A DNA stretch of 64,000 nt from VFMC01 sp963791635 (GTDB taxonomy: Bacteria; Actinomycetota; Acidimicrobiia; Acidimicrobiales; Ilumatobacteraceae), in contig CAWBTC010000015.1 of assembly GCA_963791635.1 (NCBI GenBank), positions 78,519 to 142,518 of the forward strand, written 5' to 3'. Positions within the stretch are counted from its first letter, which is position 1; every line of letters begins with the position of its first letter. The notes beneath the pieces are model-generated. The model had not been told where the DNA came from. It worked only from the letters and a program-made list of their open reading frames with translations, and searched no databases. The translations under genes were made by a program, and so were the position numbers. Shown piece by piece: positions 46,154 through 53,965 of the stretch.

Positions 46154-47014
46154 GTGAGCGGCCCCGTGCACACTCGATTGACCTGCGTCGGAGCGAGTGG
46201 CGTCTCCCTCGTCGCCGACGCCTATGGTCACCCCGACGATCCGGCTGTCCTGCTCCTGCACGGTGGTGGTCAGACCCGGCACTCCTGGGGCGGCACCGCC
46301 GCAACGCTCGCCCGCAAAGGCTTCTATGCGGTGAGCGCAGACCTGCGCGGTCACGGCGACAGCGACTGGGACCCCGACGGGAACTACGGCTTCGACATGT
46401 TCCGGCTGGACACCGAGGCCTGGTGCACGATGCTCGGTCGGCCGGCGATCGTCGGGGCGTCGATGGGGGGCATGGCCGGCCTGTGGACCGAGGGTGCTCG
46501 CGCCGAGGAGGGACGCCCATCCGCCGGTCGCGCCCTCGTCCTGGTAGACATCGCCCATCGCAGCGAGCCCGAGGGCGTGCAGCGCATCATCTCGTTCATG
46601 ACCGCCAGCCCCGAGGGCTTCGAGTCCCTCGAGGAAGCCGCCGACGCGATCGCCGAGTACATGCCGCATCGACCGCGACCGGCCACGCTCGACGGACTTG
46701 CGCGCAACCTGCGCCTCGGCGACGACGGCCGATGGCGCTGGCACTGGGACCCGCGCTTCATGGACCCCGACCGGCCGCGGAACAGCACCACTCCGGGCAT
46801 CTTCGGCGAGCACGCGCAACGGCTCTCGATGCCGGTGCTGCTCGTGCGTGGCAGGATGAGCGACGTGCTGAGCGACGAGGCGGCCCAGGAGTTCCTGACA
46901 CTGGTGCCGCAGGCGAGGTACGTCGACGTTGGCGACGCTCACCACATGGTCGCGGGCGACAAGAACGACAGCTTCACCGACGCGGTGGTCGAGTTCCTGG
47001 CTGGGCTCCGCTGA
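46154..47014 (+). CDS. Alpha/beta hydrolase
   Basis: 286 residues. Oxyanion hole LLHGGGQTRHSW, nucleophile elbow GASMGGMAG (Ser), acidic residue in LLVRGRMSDVLS and catalytic His in DAHHMVAGD. The family includes esterases, epoxide hydrolases and C-C bond hydrolases; haloperoxidase-like spacing suggests no further detail. GTG start with GGAAG upstream. Related in fold, not closely in sequence, to the hydrolase at 8913. Confidence 0.9.
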   Translation: MSGPVHTRLTCVGASGVSLVADAYGHPDDPAVLLLHGGGQTRHSWGGTAATLARKGFYAVSADLRGHGDSDWDPDGNYGFDMFRLDTEAWCTMLGRPAIVGASMGGMAGLWTEGARAEEGRPSAGRALVLVDIAHRSEPEGVQRIISFMTASPEGFESLEEAADAIAEYMPHRPRPATLDGLARNLRLGDDGRWRWHWDPRFMDPDRPRNSTTPGIFGEHAQRLSMPVLLVRGRMSDVLSDEAAQEFLTLVPQARYVDVGDAHHMVAGDKNDSFTDAVVEFLAGLR

Positions 47015-47068
47015 ACGACTGCGCCCGTTCGGGTTCGGCGCCGGCATCGGTCGGGACGGGAGCGCCGG

Positions 47069-47740
47069 ATGCAGATCCGTGTGGCGGTTGACGCCGCAGG
47101 GGCCGCCGCACTGGCAGCCGACTCGATCGCTCGCCGGCTCCGGTTCGCGGTGTTGCGCCGCGGCCACGCATCGGTGGCGTTCAGCGGTGGGTCGACCCCT
47201 GCGTTGATGCTGGCCGACCTGGCGACGATGTCCGTGCCGTGGCAGTACGTGCGAGTGTTCCAGGTGGACGAGCGCATCGCTCCAGACGGCGACCCGCGTC
47301 GCAACCGCAACCTGCTCGACGTGTTGCCGGTGGCCGCACATCAACTCCAGGCGATGCCGGTCACCGTTCGCGACCTGCAGGCGGGCGCACGACGCTACGC
47401 CGCGAAGCTGCCCGACCGGTTCGATGTCGTCCACCTCGGGCTCGGCGACGACGGCCACACCGCGTCGTGGCCGCCCGGCGACCGGGTCATCGACTCGGAA
47501 CGATCGGTGGATCTCTGCGGCGAGTACGCCGGCACGGCGCGGATGACCCTCACCCCACGGGTGGTGAACGCTGCAAGGGCGCGCGTGATGCTGGCAGTCG
47601 GTGCGAGCAAGCGCCCGATGATCGAGCGGTGGCTCGGAGGCGACGCCACGCTGCCCGTGCAGCGGGTGAGACGCACGGACATGCTGGTCGTGGTCGACCA
47701 TGCTGCCGAGCCGACGACACCCGCCGCGTCACGGCACTAG
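47069..47740 (+). CDS. pgl: 6-phosphogluconolactonase
   Basis: Second enzyme of the oxidative pentose phosphate pathway; hydrolyses 6-phosphogluconolactone. 223 residues, a little short of the usual 240-260. VAFSGGSTPALMLADL (sugar-phosphate loop), FQVDERIAP and HLGLGDDGHTASWPPG are diagnostic. The stop TAG forms part of the -10 hexamer of the next gene. zwf is not in the window. Confidence 0.92.
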   Translation: MQIRVAVDAAGAAALAADSIARRLRFAVLRRGHASVAFSGGSTPALMLADLATMSVPWQYVRVFQVDERIAPDGDPRRNRNLLDVLPVAAHQLQAMPVTVRDLQAGARRYAAKLPDRFDVVHLGLGDDGHTASWPPGDRVIDSERSVDLCGEYAGTARMTLTPRVVNAARARVMLAVGASKRPMIERWLGGDATLPVQRVRRTDMLVVVDHAAEPTTPAASRH

Positions 47741-47743
47741 TTT
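47738..47743 (+). promoter_or_regulatory. -10 element (TAGTTT) of a putative leaderless promoter for pgi
   Basis: TAGTTT begins at the pgl stop codon; 8 nt later is the pgi ATG. pgi could therefore be made from a read-through pgl mRNA and from its own leaderless mRNA. Confidence 0.5.
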
Positions 47744-47751
47744 CGGCGGTG

Positions 47752-49389
47752 ATGGACACCCCCGCCTCGCCAGTCGACGTCACCCCGGACATCACCACCA
47801 CACCCGAATGGGCAGCGCTCCTCGCCACCCCGCCGCCGCCTCACCTGCGCGAGCTCTTCGCCGCCGACCCGGTACGTGCAGAGCGCTACACGACGGTCGC
47901 CGGCGACCTCCGCGTCGATTGGTCGAAGAACCTCGTCGACGAGCGTGTCGTGGCCGCGATGCTCGACGTCGTCCGTGCCAGCACGTTCGTGGCCCGCCGG
48001 GACGCGATGTTCCGCGGCGAGGCGATCAACACGACAGAGCGCCGGGCAGTGCTGCACACGGCGCTCCGCGCGCCGGCCGGGACGAGCGTCGACGTGGCCG
48101 GTCGCAACGTGATGCCCGACGTGCACGAGGTGCTCGACCGCATGGCCGCGTTCGCCGACAGGGTGCGTTCGGGTGAGTGGACCGGTGCGACCGGTGAGCG
48201 CATCCGCACCGTCGTCAACATCGGCATCGGTGGCAGCGATCTCGGCCCGGCGATGGCCTATCTCGCCACCCGTGCCTTCGGCCACCCCGATCTCGCGTGT
48301 CGCTTCGTGAGCAACGTCGACGGCGCCGACGTCGTGGACAACCTCGCCGATCTCGATGCGGCGACCACGCTGTTCGTGATCAGCTCCAAGACGTTCACGA
48401 CCATCGAGACGATCACCAACGCGTCCGCCGCTCGTCGCTGGCTGATCGAAGCACTCGGCGCCGATGCCGTGCCGCACCACTTCGTCGCAGTGAGCACCAA
48501 TGCCGTCGAGGTCGCGGCGTTCGGCATCGACACCGCCAACATGTTCGGCTTCTGGGATTGGGTGGGAGGGCGCTACTCGGTCGACTCCGCGATCGGCCTG
48601 TCGGTGATGATCTCGATCGGCGCCGGCGGCTTCCGCGAGTTCCTCGACGGGTTCCACACCATCGACCGACACCTCGTGGACGCCCCGCTCGAGGAGAACG
48701 TGCCGGTGATCATCGCGGCGCTCGGCATCTGGTACACGAACCGGCTCGGCGCCCAGAGCAAGGCGGTGCTTCCGTACGCACACGAGCTCCGTCGCTTTGC
48801 CGCCTACCTGCAGCAGCTCGACATGGAGTCGAACGGCAAACGAGTGCGCCTGGATGGTTCGCCGGTCACCACCGGCACCGGACCGATCGTGTGGGGCGAG
48901 CCCGGCACGAACGGTCAACACGCGTTCTACCAACTGCTGCACCAGGGCACCCATCTGGTGCCGATCGACTTCATCGGCTTCGCCCAGCCCAACCACCCGT
49001 TGGTCGCCCAGCACGACCTGCTGATGTCCAACCTGTTCGCGCAGGGCGAGGCACTCGCGTTCGGCAAGACGCTCGAGGAGGTGCAGGGCGAGGGGATCGC
49101 CGAGCACCAGCAACCGCACCGCGTGTTCCCGGGGAACCGACCGAGCACGACGATCCTCGCTCCACGGCTCACCCCGTCGGTGCTCGGCCAGCTGATCGCC
49201 CTGTACGAACACGTCGTGTTCGTACAGGGCTGCGTCTGGGGTGTGAACAGCTTCGATCAGTGGGGTGTGGAACTCGGCAAGGCGCTCGCCAACAAGATCA
49301 CTCCAGAGCTCACCTCAGATGCGGTCCCCGCCCATGATGCGTCCACCGCAGCGCTCATCGCGTGGTACCGCTCCAACCGGCGCGGCTGA
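47752..49389 (+). CDS. pgi: Glucose-6-phosphate isomerase
   Basis: Interconverts glucose 6-phosphate and fructose 6-phosphate. 545 residues, the full length of the classic PGI. NIGIGGSDLGPAMAYLAT, VISSKTFTTIET (phosphate site), FWDWVGGRYSVDSAIGL, MESNGK and GVNSFDQWGVELGK are all diagnostic. Lies 11 bp after pgl, so glucose 6-phosphate branch-point genes are grouped. Frame intact. Confidence 0.95.
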   Translation: MDTPASPVDVTPDITTTPEWAALLATPPPPHLRELFAADPVRAERYTTVAGDLRVDWSKNLVDERVVAAMLDVVRASTFVARRDAMFRGEAINTTERRAVLHTALRAPAGTSVDVAGRNVMPDVHEVLDRMAAFADRVRSGEWTGATGERIRTVVNIGIGGSDLGPAMAYLATRAFGHPDLACRFVSNVDGADVVDNLADLDAATTLFVISSKTFTTIETITNASAARRWLIEALGADAVPHHFVAVSTNAVEVAAFGIDTANMFGFWDWVGGRYSVDSAIGLSVMISIGAGGFREFLDGFHTIDRHLVDAPLEENVPVIIAALGIWYTNRLGAQSKAVLPYAHELRRFAAYLQQLDMESNGKRVRLDGSPVTTGTGPIVWGEPGTNGQHAFYQLLHQGTHLVPIDFIGFAQPNHPLVAQHDLLMSNLFAQGEALAFGKTLEEVQGEGIAEHQQPHRVFPGNRPSTTILAPRLTPSVLGQLIALYEHVVFVQGCVWGVNSFDQWGVELGKALANKITPELTSDAVPAHDASTAALIAWYRSNRRG

Positions 49390-49397
49390 GCACGACC

Positions 49398-50579
49398 GTG
49401 GAGTACGACCCGTTCGCGCCCGACACGCTGGCTGACCCTTTCCCGGCCTACGCGTCGCTGCGCGATGGCTGTCCGGTGCACCGATACGGCGAACGCGGCC
49501 TCGACTTCATCACCCTGTCGCGACACGCCGACGTGCTCGCGTCGCTCAAGGATGTCGACACGTTCAGTTCGCGTCAGGGGCAGGGCCCGTTCCGCAGCGA
49601 ACCGATCGCCCTGTTCGACGACCCGCCGTCGCACACCTTCTTCCGCCGGCTCGTCATGGCATCGTTCACGCCGCGAGCCGTGCACCAGCGACAGGCGATG
49701 ATCGAGACGCTCGTGAGCGAACTGGTGGATGCGCTGTTGGCCATGCCCGGCCGGCGCGCCGATCTCCACGACGTGCTCGCGATGCCGCTGCCGACGATCG
49801 TGATCGCGCGGATGCTCGGCGTGCCGGAGGACCTGCGTGACACGTTCAAGCGGTGGAGCGATGCGCAGGTCGCTGGCATGGGTGCCGGCGACGTGGAAGA
49901 ACAGCGACGAACCCGTCGCGACATGCAGGACTACTTCCTCGGCGAGATGGCGCAGCGACGTGAGTTGATCACTGCCGGGCGGGAGCTCCCCGACGATCTC
50001 GTGAGCGCACTGGTGGCGGCCTCGATGCACGAGGAACGGCCGATCACCGATGCCGAGTTGTTGTCCTTGCTGACTCAGTTGCTCGTCGGCGGCAACGAGA
50101 CGACGACCTCACTGGTGACCAATCTGGTGTGGCGGCTGCTCGAACGTCGCGATCGATGGCGTGCGGTCGTCGCCGACGAATCGCTCGTGGAGGTCGCGAT
50201 CGAGGAGAGCCTGCGATATGACCCGCCCGTGCTCGGCCTCTACCGCGCCACCACGTGCCCAGTGGTGCTGCACGGCGAGACGGTCGACCCCGACTCGAAG
50301 GTGATGCTGCTCTGGGCGAGCGCAAACCGCGATGCAAGCGTGTGGAGTTCGCCCGAGGAGTTCCGACTCGACCGTGAGCTGGCGGCGTTGCGTGGCCGCC
50401 ACCTCAGCTTTGGCTTCGGCATCCATGCCTGCCCCGGCGCACCGTTGTCCCGACTCGAGGCACGGCTCGCGCTCGGCGAACTCATCCGCCGAGTGCCCAC
50501 ACTCGAACTCGACGGTGTGCCAACCCGGATCGAACCGTTCTTCCTGTGGGGTCGTCGTTCACTGCCTGTGCGTTGGTGA
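49398..50579 (+). CDS. Cytochrome P450
   Basis: About 393-residue soluble P450. I-helix LLVGGNETTTSLV, K-helix EESLRYDPP, heme loop FGFGIHACPGAPLSR. No ferredoxin gene adjacent. The GTG start 8 nt after the pgi stop is chosen because upstream codons overlap pgi; a CTG at 49386 would also be in frame. Followed by an acyl-CoA dehydrogenase on the same strand. Substrate unknown. Confidence 0.9.
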   Translation: MEYDPFAPDTLADPFPAYASLRDGCPVHRYGERGLDFITLSRHADVLASLKDVDTFSSRQGQGPFRSEPIALFDDPPSHTFFRRLVMASFTPRAVHQRQAMIETLVSELVDALLAMPGRRADLHDVLAMPLPTIVIARMLGVPEDLRDTFKRWSDAQVAGMGAGDVEEQRRTRRDMQDYFLGEMAQRRELITAGRELPDDLVSALVAASMHEERPITDAELLSLLTQLLVGGNETTTSLVTNLVWRLLERRDRWRAVVADESLVEVAIEESLRYDPPVLGLYRATTCPVVLHGETVDPDSKVMLLWASANRDASVWSSPEEFRLDRELAALRGRHLSFGFGIHACPGAPLSRLEARLALGELIRRVPTLELDGVPTRIEPFFLWGRRSLPVRW

Positions 50580-50660
50580 CGGAGGCGAAACGGCCATCGC
50601 TCGCGCGGTGCCGGCCGACGTGATCGGCTCCTGATCGGGCTCGACCCGTCGACGGGGGCA

Positions 50661-50680
50661 TACTGTGTGGCACCATACAG
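50661..50680 (+). promoter_or_regulatory. -10 (TACTGT) with overlapping imperfect palindrome before acyl-CoA dehydrogenase
   Basis: TACTGT at 50661-50666 overlaps an 18-bp imperfect palindrome, CTGTGTGGCACCATACAG (50663-50680), in which seven of nine base pairs match. An operator covering the -10 and start site is plausible. The leader would be about 94 nt. Confidence 0.35.
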
Positions 50681-50766
50681 ATCGCGAGCCGGGTTGCCGA
50701 GAGAGCACCGGCCGAGGCACGCCTCGGATCGCACACCGACCCGTGAACCGACAATGGAGGCAGAGA

Positions 50767-52011
50767 ATGAGCGACACCTCGATCGAACTCGATCAGGCAG
50801 AAGAGGCGGCGTTCCGCGAGCGCTGCCGGGCGTTTCTCGAGCAGCACGCGACCGGTGTCGGTGCCGGCCGGGCCGGCAGCACCCACGATCGCGGAGCGTC
50901 GCTCATGGCGGGTGCGAAGAAGTTCCAGGGTGCGCTCGCCGCGGCCGGCCTCGCCGGGTTGGTGTATGCCAAGGAGTACGGCGGCGCCGGTCTCACCAGG
51001 GCTCATGACCGCATCTGGCGTGAGGAGACGCGACAGTTCCCGGACATGACGTCCGAGCTGACGATCAGCCACGGCATGTGCTTGCCTGTGATGAACGACT
51101 TCGGCACGCCCGAACAGAAGGCCCAGTTCATGGCCGACAACATCGCGGCCCGCACCGTGTGGTGCCAGATGTTCTCCGAGCCCGGTGCCGGCTCCGACGT
51201 CGCGAGCCTGCAGACCAAGGCCGAGCTCGACGGCGACGAGTGGGTGATCAACGGCCAGAAGGTGTGGACCACGCTCGGACACCTGTCGGACTACGGCGTG
51301 CTCATCGCACGCACCAATCCCGACGCGCCGAAGCACGCCGGCATCTCGATGTTCATCGTCGACATGAAGGCGCCGGGAGTCGACATCCGCGCCATCCACC
51401 AGATCGATGGTGGCAAGCACTTCAACGAGATCTTCTTCTCCGACGTGCGGATCCCGAAGAACTGGCTGCTCGGCGAGCTGAACAACGGCTGGAACCAGGC
51501 CACCGCGATGCTGATGTACGAGCGCGTCGCGATCGGCACCGGCTCCACCAGCGGCGTGAGCCACCCGAACGCCGATCGCCTCATCGCTGATGCGGTGAAG
51601 CTCGGCACGATCAAGCAGCCGGTGTTGCGCCAGGAGCTGATGCGCCTCTACTCCGAGGAGACCACGAAATCGCTCGTGGCGATGCGCACCCGCGCCGAGA
51701 TGAAAGCGGGCAAGGCCCCCGGCCCCGGTGGATCGCTCGGCAAGCTCCACGGCGCCAAGATCGCCCGTTCGATGCGTTCGATCACGAGCGACGTGCACGG
51801 TGCCGACATCATGGCCTACGAGGCCGATGACAAGGCCGCGTTGCTGGCCCGAAGCATCCTCACGAGCTTCTCTGCCAACATCGCCGGTGGCACCGACGAG
51901 ATCCAGAAGAACATCATCGGCGATCGTGTGCTCGGCCTGCCCCGCGAGCCGGCGGTCGACACCAAGCTGCCGTTCAAGGATCTCAAGGTCGGCACGCAGC
52001 GCGAGAACTGA
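50767..52011 (+). CDS. Acyl-CoA dehydrogenase
   Basis: 414-residue FAD enzyme of acyl-CoA oxidation. MFSEPGAGSDVASL, WVINGQKVWTTLG, and the C-terminal ANIAGGTDEIQKNIIGDR are the FAD and ADP-binding blocks. Similar in build to the enzyme at 17707 but clearly distinct. GGAGG ribosome site 6 nt before the ATG; intact frame. Convergent with the two-component system. Confidence 0.92.
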   Translation: MSDTSIELDQAEEAAFRERCRAFLEQHATGVGAGRAGSTHDRGASLMAGAKKFQGALAAAGLAGLVYAKEYGGAGLTRAHDRIWREETRQFPDMTSELTISHGMCLPVMNDFGTPEQKAQFMADNIAARTVWCQMFSEPGAGSDVASLQTKAELDGDEWVINGQKVWTTLGHLSDYGVLIARTNPDAPKHAGISMFIVDMKAPGVDIRAIHQIDGGKHFNEIFFSDVRIPKNWLLGELNNGWNQATAMLMYERVAIGTGSTSGVSHPNADRLIADAVKLGTIKQPVLRQELMRLYSEETTKSLVAMRTRAEMKAGKAPGPGGSLGKLHGAKIARSMRSITSDVHGADIMAYEADDKAALLARSILTSFSANIAGGTDEIQKNIIGDRVLGLPREPAVDTKLPFKDLKVGTQREN

Positions 52012-52030
52012 CCACACCGACCAACCCGAA

Positions 52031-52049
52031 CGCGATGGGTCTCATCGCG
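52031..52049. terminator. Bidirectional hairpin between convergent genes
   Basis: Stem CGCGATG / CATCGCG, loop ggtct, in the 44-bp gap between the acyl-CoA dehydrogenase and response-regulator stops. Confidence 0.55.
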
Positions 52050-52055
52050 GGTGGG

Positions 52056-52703
52056 TCAGGGGCTCTGGAGGAAGGCGAGGACTGCGAGCACCCGTCGGTG
52101 CTCGCTCTCGCTCGGGGCCAGGTCGAGCTTGGCGAAGATCGAAGAGATGTGCTTCTCCACCGCACCGTCGCTGACAGTGAGGGCGGTCGCGATGGCACCG
52201 TTCGACCGGCCCTGTGCCATCAGCGCGAGCACCTCTCGCTCGCGCGGGGTGAGCGCGTCGATCGGTTCACGTCGTCGGGTGCGCACGATCAACTGGGCCA
52301 CCACCTCCGGGTCGAGCGCCGTTCCACCGTCGGCCACGCGTCGCGCGGCCTCGACGAAGTCGCGTACGTCGGCGACGCGCTCTTTCAACAGATAGCCGAG
52401 GCCGATCGTGCCGGTCTCGATGAGCTCGGCCGCATACCGCTCCTCGACGTACTGCGACAGGACGAGCACCGGTGTCCCCGGACGGGCCAGGCGCAGTTCG
52501 ACAGCGGCGCGTAGGCCCTCGTCGGTGTGCGTGGGTGGCATCCGCACGTCGACGATGACGAGATCGGGTGCATGCGCACGAACCGAGGCGATCAACTGGG
52601 TGGCGTCGCCGAGCGCGTCGACGACCTCATGGTCGTACTCGGCGAGCAGTCTCGTGATGCCCTCGCGCAGCAGCACGGAGTCCTCGGCGATCACGATCCG
52701 CAC
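52056..52703 (-). CDS. NarL/LuxR-family response regulator
   Basis: 215-residue two-component regulator. Receiver domain with IAEDSVLLREG (acidic pocket), the phospho-acceptor Asp in LVIVDVRMPP and the Lys in YLLKERV; LuxR-type HTH at about 150-205 (LTPREREVLALMAQGRSNGA). The GTG start overlaps the kinase stop by 13 bp. Last gene of the MMPL / kinase / regulator operon, which it probably controls. Confidence 0.93.
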   Translation of the reverse strand: MRIVIAEDSVLLREGITRLLAEYDHEVVDALGDATQLIASVRAHAPDLVIVDVRMPPTHTDEGLRAAVELRLARPGTPVLVLSQYVEERYAAELIETGTIGLGYLLKERVADVRDFVEAARRVADGGTALDPEVVAQLIVRTRRREPIDALTPREREVLALMAQGRSNGAIATALTVSDGAVEKHISSIFAKLDLAPSESEHRRVLAVLAFLQSP

Positions 52704-53965
52704 GGCAGCTCCGCGACGATCGACGTGGGACCACCGGCAGGGCTGGCGATCGTGAGTCGGCCCTCGACCGCAAGGACCCGGTCGTGCAGGCCCTGGAGCC
52801 CGCCGCCGGAGGCCACGCCGGCGCCTCCGCAGCCATCGTCGTGCACCTCCACAGTCAGTCGGTCTCCTCCTGTGAGCGCACCATCGTGCAGCCGAACGAT
52901 GGCATGCGTGGCGCCGCTGTGCTTGGCCACGTTCGTGAGCGCCTCGGCGACCACGAAGTACGCGGTCGATTCGATGCGGGCGGGAAGCCGGCGGCGAAGG
53001 TCGCTCTGGAGCGCCACCGGCACGGCGCAACGCGCAGCGAGTGCCGACACCGCTGCGTCGACGCCGCGGTCGGTGAGGACAGCAGGGTGGATGCCTCGCA
53101 CGAGGTCGCGCAGCTCGGCGATCGCCTGCTTCGCGTCGTCGTGGGCTCGGCCGATGAGCTCGGCAGCATGTGGATCGTCGCTTGCTTCGAGGCGGTCCTT
53201 GGCGATGCCGAGGTTCATCGCCAGGCTCACGAGCCGCTGCTGCGCACCGTCGTGCAGGTCGCGCTCGATGCGACGCAACTCGCCGGCTGCGCTCTCCACC
53301 GATGCGTCACGGCTCTCCTGCAGTTGGGTGACGCGCTTCACGAGCACCTCGTTCGGACCCCGTGACAAGAACATCCGCACCAACCGGCGGTCACCTTCTG
53401 CCATCGCTCGGATCGCGCGGGGCGTGATCGCGAGGAACGTGAGGCCGACGGCGAAACAGCCGGCGTAGGCGCCGACGAGACCGATGCCGGTGAGTCGGAA
53501 CGACCCCCACTCGAAGCCGCCGTCGGGCAGCGCCCAGTCGTAGAGCGGAAACGTGACGAGTCCGAGCGCGATCGACCACATCGTCACGGCGACGGTGAAG
53601 GTGATGATGCCCCACGGCAGCATCACGAGTCCGTAGGCAAGTCCGTGCCAACCGGCACGGTCGCTCAGACCCGAACGGATCCGTTGCCAACTGCCGGTCG
53701 TCGGTGGAAGGGGGAACGGCGCCGGCACCTCCTCGTCGAGGAACACGCGGGCACGCCATCGCTCCAGCACGCCGATCCACCGGCCCGACACCACGGTCAA
53801 TGCAAGCAGTGGGAGGCCGATCACGGTGATTGCCAGGCCGACACCGAGGGACATCATCGTGACCGCCCACGTGAACAGGGCGATGCCCACCGGGAGGTCG
53901 AGTAGGAGGTGCACCGTCTCTCGCCATGTGCGTGCCGAGAGCAGCGGAGCGATCAATCGCTTCAT
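52691..53965 (-). CDS. Membrane sensor histidine kinase (HisKA_3 type)
   Basis: 424 residues. The N-terminal half is a four-helix 'Sensor' domain with paired helices (VGIALFTWAVTMMSLGVGLA and GIITFTVAVTMWSIALGLV look like internal repeats). The phospho-accepting His is in ELRRIERDLHDGAQQRL, and the ATP-binding domain has EALTNVAKHSGA and DDGCGGA. Partner of the downstream regulator; its ATG overlaps the MMPL stop (ATGA). Likely senses an envelope-acting compound exported by the MMPL protein (inference). Confidence 0.92.
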   Translation of the reverse strand: MKRLIAPLLSARTWRETVHLLLDLPVGIALFTWAVTMMSLGVGLAITVIGLPLLALTVVSGRWIGVLERWRARVFLDEEVPAPFPLPPTTGSWQRIRSGLSDRAGWHGLAYGLVMLPWGIITFTVAVTMWSIALGLVTFPLYDWALPDGGFEWGSFRLTGIGLVGAYAGCFAVGLTFLAITPRAIRAMAEGDRRLVRMFLSRGPNEVLVKRVTQLQESRDASVESAAGELRRIERDLHDGAQQRLVSLAMNLGIAKDRLEASDDPHAAELIGRAHDDAKQAIAELRDLVRGIHPAVLTDRGVDAAVSALAARCAVPVALQSDLRRRLPARIESTAYFVVAEALTNVAKHSGATHAIVRLHDGALTGGDRLTVEVHDDGCGGAGVASGGGLQGLHDRVLAVEGRLTIASPAGGPTSIVAELPCGS

